In this document: piece after piece, positions 14,039 through 22,318 of the stretch | Numbering within the stretch: position 1 is the stretch's first letter | How the letters are laid out: every line of letters begins with the position of its first letter | NCBI GenBank assembly: GCA_046047235.1 | Contig: JBJOII010000056.1 | Location: 1 to 24,728 of the forward strand | Direction of reading: 5' to 3' | DNA length: 24,728 nucleotides | Source: JBMTVN01 sp046047235 | GTDB lineage: Bacteria > Verrucomicrobiota > Verrucomicrobiia > Limisphaerales > JAHDYP01 | Translations under genes and position numbers: made by a program | The notes under the pieces: model-generated | Seen by the model: only the letters and a program-made list of their open reading frames with translations | The model's database searches: none | What the model was told of the DNA's origin: nothing

Positions 14039-15478
14039 CTAAAAGCTCAACAGCATCTGCCAGATAAAGCTGTTCCCCATCCCGTCAATCTCCTCCCATA
14101 CCGACCTGACCAGGTCAGGATCACCCGTGATCGCCGGCAACTCCTTCACTTTCTCCTCCCACGGCAAACAAACCCCCGGCCGCACCCGCGCCGCTGCCCT
14201 GCCCCCCATCCCCTTCACCGCCGCACGACTCGCCCTCGCCGACTCCGTCTCCGCCGGAGCCATCGCCCCGCCCCCCGACACACCAGTCGAGTAGACCCCA
14301 AGCTCCCGCGTCACCTCGGTCAAGGCACGCAGGTTCTCCGGCCGCGTGTCATCCTGCATAATCGCCCCCGCATCCATGATGTATCCCCCTTCCACCGCCA
14401 CCTCGCGAATCACCCGGGCCACATGCTCCCGAACTTCCTGCTCAGACCCATGGCTCAATAGGATGTTCGGCACCCCCCCACTTAAACAAAACTTGTGCCC
14501 CGCCTTCCGGTGCGCCTCAAACACATCGTCCTGATCCACATGAAAGACAATACTCGCATCCGGCAGCTCGCAGAAGGTCTCCAAGTGATGGTTCCACTTC
14601 CCCTCCGCATAAAACAGGGTCTGGTGCCCATGCTTCCAGAACTCCTCAATAATCGGCTTCAGCGTCGGCCAAAAATGAGAGGCAAACTGCCGCGGATTGA
14701 AAAAAGGCACACACCCTCGGTGCATCCAAAACCCGATCGGCACCTGCCGCGCAGGATCAGCCGTGGTCAAACCCACATGACAAAGATGCGGCATCAGTGC
14801 CTCGCACGCCTTCAACACCTTCTCCGGCTGCGTGTGCATGTCCATCACCAACCCCACATACCCCCGTAACTTGTCCGCCAGGATGTCAAAGGGGGCCTTG
14901 AAAATACCCGCAATAGCCGATACGACCCCGCACTCCTCCCGCATCCGGTTCACCTGCGGCCCAAATGCATAAAAGTAACTCAACATCGCCATGCCCGCCT
15001 TCACCAACGCCAACTGGCTGCGATATGTCGTCGCCTCACCCACCCGCGTCACCTCCGCCGAAACCCGCGGCAACCAAACCTCATACAAGAACGCCGTCGG
15101 ATCATCGATCAACGCATCATACTCGTCCTCCCGCATCCAGGCCTGATCCTCCGGCGGCTCAATGTAGTTGAACCCCACGGTATGCGGCATCCCAATCCCC
15201 GGAATGCCGTAATACCTCAACCCCGCCGCCTGCGCCAAACCCGTCCACACATACACCATGTTCGGCACCATCGCATCCCAGTCGTAATCCTTCCCGCACT
15301 GGATCACCGCTTCGAAAGCCTTACGGTAGTCATGCACCACCTGCTGACAGGTCATCCCGGTGTGCCGCGCCGTATACTCCGCCACAAAAGGCCGGATCGG
15401 CACCCGGTCAGGCTTCTCGTTCCGCATCGCGGTCACATAACGGTTCAGTCGCTCCCGGTAGAGTTGCTCCGTATTCAT
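14039..15478 (-). CDS. Uroporphyrinogen decarboxylase (URO-D) family protein, not HemE
   Basis: About 479 residues with the TIM-barrel pattern of the URO-D superfamily. It opens with YRERLNRYVTAMRNEKPDRVPIRP, like many methyltransferase-type members. Later come FMDMHTQPEKVL-like (VMDMHTQPEKVLKACEAL), SIVFHVDQDD, FCLSGGVPNILLSHGS and GGYIMDAGAIMQDDTRPENLRAL, the usual C-terminal barrel strands. The HemE N-terminal Arg-rich signature (RQAGRY type) is missing. The HxC plus Cys zinc ligands of corrinoid methyltransferases MtaA/MtbA are not seen either. So neither porphyrin decarboxylation nor thiol methyl transfer can be assigned. The frame is open to a TTG at 15490, but the ATG at 15476-15478 (MNTEQLYRERL) is preferred. 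It stands alone between a terminator and the ABC operon. Substrate unknown. Confidence 0.85.
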   Translation of the reverse strand: MNTEQLYRERLNRYVTAMRNEKPDRVPIRPFVAEYTARHTGMTCQQVVHDYRKAFEAVIQCGKDYDWDAMVPNMVYVWTGLAQAAGLRYYGIPGIGMPHTVGFNYIEPPEDQAWMREDEYDALIDDPTAFLYEVWLPRVSAEVTRVGEATTYRSQLALVKAGMAMLSYFYAFGPQVNRMREECGVVSAIAGIFKAPFDILADKLRGYVGLVMDMHTQPEKVLKACEALMPHLCHVGLTTADPARQVPIGFWMHRGCVPFFNPRQFASHFWPTLKPIIEEFWKHGHQTLFYAEGKWNHHLETFCELPDASIVFHVDQDDVFEAHRKAGHKFCLSGGVPNILLSHGSEQEVREHVARVIREVAVEGGYIMDAGAIMQDDTRPENLRALTEVTRELGVYSTGVSGGGAMAPAETESARASRAAVKGMGGRAAARVRPGVCLPWEEKVKELPAITGDPDLVRSVWEEIDGMGNSFIWQMLLSF

Positions 15479-15579
15479 GGGAATGGCCAAAGGCTATCAC
15501 TGGCGAAAAAGAAATCGAGCTAAAGATTGGAAGCCGGCGAAGGCGCCAGACTAATCCACACCCCAACGCCTGCCCGCAC

Positions 15580-16938
15580 CTACTCGTAACGCAAGGCCTG
15601 GATCGGATCCAGGCTCGCCGCCTTGAACGCCGGCCAAAGCCCCGCCAACACCCCCACCGCAGCACTAAATAACATCGCCAATACCATGGCATCCCCCGTG
15701 ATCACCGGCGCATTTTGAATCGGCGACACCACCTCCAGAAGCTCAACAAAAAGATACGAAACCCCCAGCCCCAAAACCGCCCCAAGCAGGGAAACCACAA
15801 TGCTCTCCACCAGAATCTGGGTGAAAACCGCACCCGATGTCGCCCCAACCGCCTTGCAAATCCCAATCTCCCGGATCCGCTCGTTAATGCTCGCCAGCAT
15901 GATGTTCATGATTCCAATCCCACCCACGATCAGGCTGATGAATGCAATCACCCCGCCGCTCAGCCGCGTGTTGCGTATCTGCTCGTTGATCGTCTCAATC
16001 TGGTTCTCCTGCGTCCGGAAACTGAAATCCTCAATCCCGTTGTGCGTCATCAACAACACATTCCTCGCCTGCTGCAAAGCCTCCTCCAGCTGCTCCATGT
16101 CCGCCACCTTCAGGTCAATGTCCGTCAACCGGGGATCCGGGATGTTGTTCTCCCCGGACGCTGACCTGAACCGCACCCACGCCGTGTTCAAGGGCATATA
16201 AACAGTGTAGTTCTTGCGCCAGAAAGCCCAGTTCCCCCTCCGTCCCCAACCGCGCGACCGCGAAGGCCCCGCCTGCTTTTGTTCCGGACCCGCCTTCTTC
16301 CGCGCCTCCCTCTCCCGCCGTTCCTGCTCCCCCTCATACCGCTGAAACATCCCCACGATGGTAAACGGCTGCCCGTTGATCAGAATAACTTCCCCCAACG
16401 GAATCACCTCCCGCCCCGTCTGCTCCGGATCCCCAAACAACTCATCCCGTATCCCCGTCCCAATCACACACACCGGATTCGCATTGTCCTCATCCAGCTG
16501 CGTGAAAAACCGCCCGTGCTCCAGCGTGTGCAGGTTCATCTCAATCACCGCCTCCCAAACCCCCACACACTCCGAAGGCCGCACCGACTTGTCACCCCGG
16601 GTCAACATCGCCCAGTCCAACCGCATCTCCGGAGATACCACCTTCAATAACGGCGCACTCTCCCTCAAGGCCAGCACGTCCACCATCGTCCTCCCCGGCG
16701 CCTGGTCAGCCAAATGCTCCTGATACGCCGGCACCTCCTGGTCGTTCAATAACACCTTGTCCGCCCCGCCCATCGCCACCATCGACTCCTTCATCCCGTT
16801 CTCCATCCCCTTCACCAAAGCCGACATCCCCACCAAACTCGCCACACCCAGAATAATCCCCAGCATCGTCAGCAACGACCTGAACTTGTGCGACCAGATG
16901 TCCTTCAAACCAATTAATATCGCGTTAAACAGGTTCAT
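15580..16938 (-). CDS. MacB-like ABC transporter permease (second copy)
   Basis: A 452-residue permease with the MacB/FtsX plan: one N-terminal helix (FRSLLTMLGIILGVASLVGMSALVKGM), a large periplasmic MacB_PCD-like domain (about 45-325), then three C-terminal helices. The marker GGIGIMNIMLASINERIREIGICKAVGA covers the first of these and its cytoplasmic coupling loop. It ends LDPIQALRYE, a typical C-terminus. It is clearly paralogous to the gene at 16946, sharing AYQEHLADQAPG-like, GRFFTQLDEDNA-like and RSRGWGRRGNWAF segments. Seven bases separate the two genes. This copy has a Lys/Gln-rich insert (about 210-225). It is the last gene of the operon. It probably forms a heterodimer with its neighbour, but the sequence cannot prove it. 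Confidence 0.92.
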   Translation of the reverse strand: MNLFNAILIGLKDIWSHKFRSLLTMLGIILGVASLVGMSALVKGMENGMKESMVAMGGADKVLLNDQEVPAYQEHLADQAPGRTMVDVLALRESAPLLKVVSPEMRLDWAMLTRGDKSVRPSECVGVWEAVIEMNLHTLEHGRFFTQLDEDNANPVCVIGTGIRDELFGDPEQTGREVIPLGEVILINGQPFTIVGMFQRYEGEQERREREARKKAGPEQKQAGPSRSRGWGRRGNWAFWRKNYTVYMPLNTAWVRFRSASGENNIPDPRLTDIDLKVADMEQLEEALQQARNVLLMTHNGIEDFSFRTQENQIETINEQIRNTRLSGGVIAFISLIVGGIGIMNIMLASINERIREIGICKAVGATSGAVFTQILVESIVVSLLGAVLGLGVSYLFVELLEVVSPIQNAPVITGDAMVLAMLFSAAVGVLAGLWPAFKAASLDPIQALRYE

Positions 16939-16945
16939 CGCACAA

Positions 16946-18322
16946 TCAGTCGTAACGCAACGCCTGAATCGGATCCAGCCTCGCCGCCTTCACCGCAGGC
17001 ACCAACCCGGCCAGTATCCCAATCATCACGCTGGCCCCAAACGCCGCCGCCATCGCAGCCACGGTCACCACCGGCGTGTTCCCCGTCGGTGACAAATCCT
17101 TCAATAACTCCACCAGACCAAAAGCCGCCCCCAAACCCAACAGCCCGCCCAGCAATGCCAGCACCACACTCTCCACTAAAACCTGCACAAAAACATCACC
17201 CGTGTTCGCCCCCACCGACTTCCGAATCCCGATCTCCCGAATCCGACCCGATATGCTCGCCAGCATAATGTTCATAATCCCTATCCCGCCCACCAACAGA
17301 CTGATGCCCGAAATCATCCAACCCGTCATCCGCGCATTGCGAATAAAGGTGTTCGCCTCCTCCGCCCGATCCTCCTGCGTTCGAAATGAAAAATCTTCAA
17401 TCCCCTTGTGCGTTCCCAACATCACGTTGCGTATCTGCATCAACGCCTCGTTCATCTTCTCCACATCCTTCAGCTTCACCTCCAAGACCGATAACCGCGG
17501 ATCCGGATCCGTCGATACCTCCCCATCCCGCGAACGACTCCCCGCCCCCGAACGAAACTTCACCCAAACAGTGTTCAAGGGCATGTACACAGTGGCGTTC
17601 TTCAGCCGGAAAACAAAATTCCCGCGCCCGCTCCAACCACGACTCCGCGCCGGCCCGGTCGCCGCCGCCTTGGGCTGCTTCGCCGCCAACTCCCGCTCCT
17701 TCCTCTCCTGCTCCCCCTCGTAATGCTCAAACATCCCGATCACGGTGAAAGGCTGCCCGTTGATCTCAATGTTCTCACCAATCGGGATAATCTCCTTCCC
17801 CACCTCCTCCGGAGAACCAAACAACTCGTCCCTCACTAAAGTCCCAATCACACACACGTTGCGCGCTTCCTCCGCATCAATCGCATTGAACATCCGCCCG
17901 TGCGCAATCCGATGCTCGCTCAACTCCAGCGCAATCGGCCAGACCCCTGCGCAAATCCACGGACGCCACCGGCGATTGTTCGCCGCCAAGGTCACCCGAC
18001 CCAAACTCATCTCCGGCGATAACCCCGCCACCAAAGGCGCACCCTGCTGCAACGCACGCACGTCCGACAACGTAATCCCCGGAGCCTGGTCCGCCAAATG
18101 CCTCTGATACGGCGGCACTTCCTCCGGCTCAATCCGCACCTTCTGCAACCCTCCAATCGCCACCAAAGCCTCCTTCGCCCCACGCTCCATCCCCTTCACC
18201 AACGCCGACATCGCCACCAAACTCGACACCCCCAGAATGATCCCGAACATGGTCAAAAATGATCTCACCTTGTGAGACCACATCTCCCTAAAACCCAGCT
18301 CAATGCAGTTGCCCAGGTTCAT
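16946..18322 (-). CDS. MacB-like ABC transporter permease (first copy)
   Basis: This 458-residue permease has an N-terminal helix (VRSFLTMFGIILGVSSLVAMSALV) and a periplasmic domain to about 330. Three further helices carry GGIGIMNIMLASISGRIREIGIRKSVGANTGD, the coupling-helix region that contacts the ATPase, and the C-terminus is LDPIQALRYD. Its ATG overlaps the ATPase stop by four bases (18319-18322), implying translational coupling. It is similar over its full length to the next gene, so a tandem duplication is likely. Differences cluster in the periplasmic domain, for example the Arg/Ser-rich GSRSRDGEVSTD around 265, where substrate or adaptor contacts would lie. Exported substrate unknown; MacAB relatives move peptides, lipopeptides or lipoproteins. 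Confidence 0.93.
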   Translation of the reverse strand: MNLGNCIELGFREMWSHKVRSFLTMFGIILGVSSLVAMSALVKGMERGAKEALVAIGGLQKVRIEPEEVPPYQRHLADQAPGITLSDVRALQQGAPLVAGLSPEMSLGRVTLAANNRRWRPWICAGVWPIALELSEHRIAHGRMFNAIDAEEARNVCVIGTLVRDELFGSPEEVGKEIIPIGENIEINGQPFTVIGMFEHYEGEQERKERELAAKQPKAAATGPARSRGWSGRGNFVFRLKNATVYMPLNTVWVKFRSGAGSRSRDGEVSTDPDPRLSVLEVKLKDVEKMNEALMQIRNVMLGTHKGIEDFSFRTQEDRAEEANTFIRNARMTGWMISGISLLVGGIGIMNIMLASISGRIREIGIRKSVGANTGDVFVQVLVESVVLALLGGLLGLGAAFGLVELLKDLSPTGNTPVVTVAAMAAAFGASVMIGILAGLVPAVKAARLDPIQALRYD

Positions 18323-19035
18323 GAACCCAAAGGTATCCGGTCCAAACCCGCCAGGGTCGGATCCACCTGCTCCATAATCTTGCCGTCCCGAATCTCAATC
18401 CGCCGCGGCGTCACCGCCGCTATCTCCGGATCGTGCGTCACCAATACAATCGTCCGCCCCTCCCCGCTCAATTCACGAAACAACTGCAAAATCACCTCGC
18501 CCGTGTGCGAATCCAGATTCCCCGTGGGTTCGTCCGCAAACACAATCCGCGGATTGTTCACCAACGCCCGCGCAATCGCCGTCCGCTGCTGCTGCCCCCC
18601 GGATAACTGCGAAGGCCGATGCTTCGCCCGGTTGTCCATCTCCACCATCTTCAACGCCGCCATCGCACGCTCCCGTCGATCCCTCCCGCTCAAGCCCGCA
18701 TACACCATCGGTAACTCCACGTTCTGCAACACGCTCAACTTCGGCAACAGATTGAAGAATTGAAAAACAAACCCGATCTTCTGGTTGCGAATCGCCGCCA
18801 GCTGGCGCGCACTCGCATTCTGGATCATGACCCCGTCCAGTTGAATCGTCCCCTCAGTCGGCGAATCCAAACACCCCAGAATATGCATCAAGGTCGATTT
18901 ACCACTGCCCGAAGGACCGATAATCGACATGAACTGCCCCGCATCAATGTCCAAATCAATGCAGTCCAGCGCACGAATGACCTCCCCACCCAAGTGGTAG
19001 ATCTTGCTAACGTTGCGTAGCTCAACCAGCGCCAT
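18319..19035 (-). CDS. ABC transporter ATPase, MacB/LolD type
   Basis: The 238-residue nucleotide-binding subunit has an intact Walker A (GPSGSGKSTLMHILG, about 40-54), a Q-loop (FVFQFFNLLPKL), signature LSGGQQQRTAIARAL, Walker B IVFADEPTGNLDS and a switch His in VLVTHDPEIA. The DEPTGNLD wording is typical of the LolD/MacB/FtsE group. Length is normal. It starts at the ATG 18 bases after the adaptor gene ends, with GGGAAA upstream as a possible ribosome site. Its stop overlaps the first permease start. It powers the predicted mechanotransmission-type exporter encoded by this operon. Confidence 0.96.
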   Translation of the reverse strand: MALVELRNVSKIYHLGGEVIRALDCIDLDIDAGQFMSIIGPSGSGKSTLMHILGCLDSPTEGTIQLDGVMIQNASARQLAAIRNQKIGFVFQFFNLLPKLSVLQNVELPMVYAGLSGRDRRERAMAALKMVEMDNRAKHRPSQLSGGQQQRTAIARALVNNPRIVFADEPTGNLDSHTGEVILQLFRELSGEGRTIVLVTHDPEIAAVTPRRIEIRDGKIMEQVDPTLAGLDRIPLGS

Positions 19036-19053
19036 GTGATTTCCCGGGTTGAA

Positions 19054-20178
19054 TTAACTGGCCGAAGCCTGTCCCTTCGCCTGACCGTCAATCACGGCTT
19101 GCGGCACCTCCAGCGCCACCACCTCCCCGGACTCCAACCCCTTCTGGATCTCCGCATAAAACAGGTCCGAAATCCCCACCTGCACCGGACGCCGCTCAAA
19201 TTGCCCGCCCCGCCGCACATAAACATACCGGTCCCGCGCCCCAGTCTCCTGGTCAATATCCGTAAACACCGCCGCCAAAGGAACCGAAACCACATTGTCC
19301 GCACTAGCCACCGGTATCCGGATGTTCGCCGTCATCCCCGGCCGAATCCGCTTGTCCACGTTGCGCAACAATATCCTCGTCGCAAATCCCTTGATGTTGT
19401 TCTTGATCGTCGCCTGCGGCGCAATCCGCTCCACCGTCCCCACCACCTTCAAACCCGGCACCGCCTCCACCTCAACATCCACCTGCTGCTCCACCGCCAA
19501 CCGCGTCACATCCGCCTGGTTGATGTGCGCGTTGATAATCATCTCGTTCAAATCCGCAATCGTCAGAACCTCCGTACCGCTGTTGAACCCGCCCGAGCCC
19601 GATACCGCCTGCCCCACCGACACCGGCCGCGTCAGGACAGTGCACGAAAACGGCGCCAAAATCCGCGTCTTGCGAATCCGGTCATTCACCAGATCCAACG
19701 ACTTCTGCGACCGCTCCAACGCATTCCGCGCCAGCTGATAGTCCGTCTTGCTCTGCTCAAACAACTCCTCCGCAATCAGGTTCTCCTCATACAGCTGCTG
19801 CGCCCGCAAATAATTCCGCTCCGCCTGGTCCAACTGCAGCTTCGCCCGCTCGGTCTCCTTCTCCTGCGACTCCTTCTCAATCTGCAAATCCCGGTCATCC
19901 AAAGAAAATAACAACGCATCCCGAGCCACACTGTCTCCAATGTCCACCGCCAACTCCGCAATCCTCCCGTTCACCTCCGGCCTCACCGATACCTGCTCAC
20001 GAGGACTAATATCCCCCGCCGCCGTCACGCTAAAACGAATGTTCCGGTTGGTCGCAACCGCCGTAGCCATGTCCGCCCCACCCCCGCCAGCAACCTCACC
20101 CCGCTGCAAATCACGCAACCGCGGCCACGCCACCACGCCAACCAAAACCAATATCACGAGAAAAATTGCCTTCTTCAT
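19054..20178 (-). CDS. MacA/HlyD-like periplasmic adaptor of the ABC exporter
   Basis: From the ATG at 20176-20178 the protein is 374 residues, starting MKKAIFLVILVLVGVVAWP, a membrane anchor or uncleaved signal. The frame extends 29 codons further upstream, but that extension is polar and would push the anchor inward, so the shorter form is preferred. Family features: a lipoyl half-motif (VRPEVNGRIAELAVDIGDSV), a coiled-coil hairpin (about 85-165, KESQEKETERAKLQLDQAERNYLRAQQ region), the second lipoyl half (TRILAPFSCTVLTRPVSVGQAV) and beta-barrel/MP domains (GMTANIRIPVASADNVVSVPLAAVF). It is the first gene of the adaptor, ATPase, permease, permease operon. The promoter should lie in 20179-20303, shared with the divergent GrpE-like gene. 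It would link the inner-membrane exporter to an outer-membrane factor encoded elsewhere. Confidence 0.92.
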   Translation of the reverse strand: MKKAIFLVILVLVGVVAWPRLRDLQRGEVAGGGGADMATAVATNRNIRFSVTAAGDISPREQVSVRPEVNGRIAELAVDIGDSVARDALLFSLDDRDLQIEKESQEKETERAKLQLDQAERNYLRAQQLYEENLIAEELFEQSKTDYQLARNALERSQKSLDLVNDRIRKTRILAPFSCTVLTRPVSVGQAVSGSGGFNSGTEVLTIADLNEMIINAHINQADVTRLAVEQQVDVEVEAVPGLKVVGTVERIAPQATIKNNIKGFATRILLRNVDKRIRPGMTANIRIPVASADNVVSVPLAAVFTDIDQETGARDRYVYVRRGGQFERRPVQVGISDLFYAEIQKGLESGEVVALEVPQAVIDGQAKGQASAS

Positions 20179-20303
20179 CTGCAAGCGGAACAACGTAGAG
20201 GATGCCGGCCAACCCTGCAAATCCGATTCGGTAACAGTTGCATCCTCCCCCATCCCTTTTTCCATCGCTTTGAAAAAACCAATCCGCTAGAGCTAACACG
20301 ATC

Positions 20304-21389
20304 ATGACCGAGTTCCTCGAGCCCAAACCACCCAGGATCGCAAAATGGCCCTTCTTCCTCGGCGATGCGATCCTCGTGGCCGTCGCCCTGCTCTGCTACG
20401 GACAGGGCAGCCGCTGGCCCTTCGGCTCCTCCACCGGCCTCCACCCCTGGGAAGGCTGGGTCCTCACCGCCTGCCTCGCCATCGGCGCCTGCCTCGCCGT
20501 CATCCCCTTCATCCTCGAATACCGCGTCGCCACCCGCATGGATGAACTCGACCGCGTCCAAAGTGGCCTCCAGCAGATCAAAAACATCGAACAGGTCGCC
20601 CGCCAGATCAATAGCGCCACCTCCAGCTGGCAGGCCGTCCAGGATGACGCCGGCAAAGTCGTCGCCTCCGCCCAAAACCTTCAGGCCCAAATGGCAGCCG
20701 AAGCCCAGGCCTTCCAGGAATTCCTCCAACGCGCGCACGACACGGAACGCTCCCACCTCCGCCTGGAAGTCGATAAACTCCGCCGCTCCGAAGCCGAATG
20801 GCTCCAAACCACCGTCCGCATCCTCGACCACGTCTGGGCCCTCTACCGCGCCGCCGTCCTCTCCGGTAAAGTCAACCTCGTCGGCCAACTCAGCCTCTTC
20901 CAACGCGCCTGCCGCGACGCCGCCCAACGCGTCGGCATCGCCCCCGTCATCCCCACCAGCAACGAACACTTCGACCCCAACCTCCACCAAACCCCCGATG
21001 GCTCCGAACCCCACGACCCCAACTCCCCAATCCACGAAACCCTCGCCACCGGCTTCCGCTTCCAGGGCCAGCTCGTCCGCAAAGCCCTGGTCACCCTCCA
21101 AAACCCCGACGGCACCCCCACCCAAACCCCGGATGCCGACCCCAACGACTTCACCTCCCAGCTCGCCAGCGACTTTCGCGACTCCGCCGATACCGCCTTC
21201 TTCCAAGCCATGCAGGATGAAGGCCTCCCCCAACCAACCCCCACCGACTCTTACCTGCCCCCAGCCCCAGCCCAACCCCAGCCACCCGATGAAGAACCCG
21301 CCACCCCACCCGCAGCCCCGCAGGTAGACGAAACAGAACCCCACCCCAATGACCTCTTCCGCCGTAAGGACGACCCCCGCTTCCTCTAA
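20304..21389 (+). CDS. Membrane-anchored protein with GrpE-like C-terminal domain
   Basis: 361 residues. Two membrane helices come first (about 17-33, FFLGDAILVAVALLCY; about 50-69, WVLTACLAIGACLAVIPFIL). A long coiled coil (about 75-170) follows, then a region that reads like GrpE: QRVGIAPVIPTSNEHFDPNLHQTPDG, with FDPNLHQ matching GrpE's LDPNVHQA, and later LATGFRFQGQLVRKALVTL matching the MQKGYTLNGRTIRAAMVTV type ending. The last 70 residues are Pro/Asp/Glu-rich and disordered. GrpE is a dimeric nucleotide-exchange factor for DnaK made of a long helix plus a small beta domain; here the same parts appear behind a membrane anchor. It may recruit an Hsp70 to the membrane or have lost that role. 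It is divergent from the ABC operon and 27 bases before the next gene. Confidence 0.7.
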   Translation: MTEFLEPKPPRIAKWPFFLGDAILVAVALLCYGQGSRWPFGSSTGLHPWEGWVLTACLAIGACLAVIPFILEYRVATRMDELDRVQSGLQQIKNIEQVARQINSATSSWQAVQDDAGKVVASAQNLQAQMAAEAQAFQEFLQRAHDTERSHLRLEVDKLRRSEAEWLQTTVRILDHVWALYRAAVLSGKVNLVGQLSLFQRACRDAAQRVGIAPVIPTSNEHFDPNLHQTPDGSEPHDPNSPIHETLATGFRFQGQLVRKALVTLQNPDGTPTQTPDADPNDFTSQLASDFRDSADTAFFQAMQDEGLPQPTPTDSYLPPAPAQPQPPDEEPATPPAAPQVDETEPHPNDLFRRKDDPRFL

Positions 21390-21416
21390 CCCCTAACCGC
21401 ACCCCCGCCCCACCCA

Positions 21417-22112
21417 ATGTCCACAGCCGATATCCCCTCCCCCCCCCGGCTCGAACAGCTCGGCGCCCGCGGCTCCCGCCTCATCCACGACATGGCCAAC
21501 CAAATGTGCATCATCTCCGGCAATGCCACCTTCGCCCAAATGATGCTCGCCGACCCCGCCCAGGTCAGCCGCGCCGTCGATGCGATCCTCAAAGCCGGCG
21601 AACACCTCTCCTTCATCCTCGGCCAGTGCGCCGACCTCCGCCGGCAAGTCACCTCCGGCCTCCCCCTGAGCAACGGCACCTCAGCCGCCCAAATCGCCCA
21701 CGATTACCTCCTCTCCCAGCCCGGCTGGAAAATCGAAATCCAAGGCAAAATCGAAGGAAAACTCGTCCTCCCCGAATCCTGGATCCTCTTCTCCCTCAAA
21801 CAGATCTTCCGCGAACTCCAACACTCCGGAGGCGATGCCCGCATCCGCCAAATCCACCCCGACCAGGACACCGCCTTCCTCCCAGGCGGAACCTACTTCG
21901 AAATCCGCCTCACCTGGAAATCCCCCCAAGCCTTCTCCATCGACGAAATCCGTAAACGCTACGAAAATCTCGGCCTCCTCGCCGCCTTCGAACTCATCCG
22001 CCAATCCGGTGGCCGCCTCGAAGGCTTTACCCCCGCCGCCGGCCTCCAGCAAATCATCCTCTGCGTCCCTTACCACTTCGAAATCCCCCACAAAAACCTC
22101 CCCGAAACCTAG
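21417..22112 (+). CDS. Histidine-kinase-like protein without a recognisable ATP site (ChpT-like phosphotransferase candidate)
   Basis: 231 residues, soluble. The N-terminal helical hairpin contains LIHDMANQMCIISGNATF (His24), which resembles the HisKA H-box of the HDLNNQLTVI type. A second helix follows (AVDAILKAGEHLSFILGQ). The C-terminal part looks like a Bergerat-type alpha/beta fold. SWILFSLKQIFREL sits where the N-box would be but lacks the Asn residues. No DxG or GxG ATP-lid motif is seen. NLGLLAAFELIRQSGGRLEGF resembles the final G2-like helix and strand. An H-box with a degenerate ATPase domain is the plan of ChpT-type histidine phosphotransferases and of pseudokinases. No response regulator is adjacent. 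It lies 27 bases after the GrpE-like gene, so the two probably share a transcript. Confidence 0.6.
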   Translation: MSTADIPSPPRLEQLGARGSRLIHDMANQMCIISGNATFAQMMLADPAQVSRAVDAILKAGEHLSFILGQCADLRRQVTSGLPLSNGTSAAQIAHDYLLSQPGWKIEIQGKIEGKLVLPESWILFSLKQIFRELQHSGGDARIRQIHPDQDTAFLPGGTYFEIRLTWKSPQAFSIDEIRKRYENLGLLAAFELIRQSGGRLEGFTPAAGLQQIILCVPYHFEIPHKNLPET

Positions 22113-22318
22113 ACTTCCAACCCCTTCCCAACCCCCTCAGCCCCAAGCACATTCCTCACCAACAAGGACTATACCTCCGAGGCGATATCGTTACCGCGCC
22201 TTGCAAAACACCCCAAAACCCACACCAACCCCTGCGTAAAAGGTTAACACTGGCGCCCTAGCGCCTCCTGTGGCAGCTTAACTCACCTATAAGCAACCTT
22301 ATCAATCCAGGTCAGCCT

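Noticed and set aside
14114..14129. GATCAC/GTGATC inverted repeat
   Set aside because: It lies inside the URO-D coding region and is short, so it is likely chance.
20175..21344. A 389-codon open frame on the minus strand opposite the GrpE-like gene
   Set aside because: Its product is almost only Gly, Val, Glu, Ala and Asp, the expected antisense of C-ending codons; the plus-strand gene has real domains.
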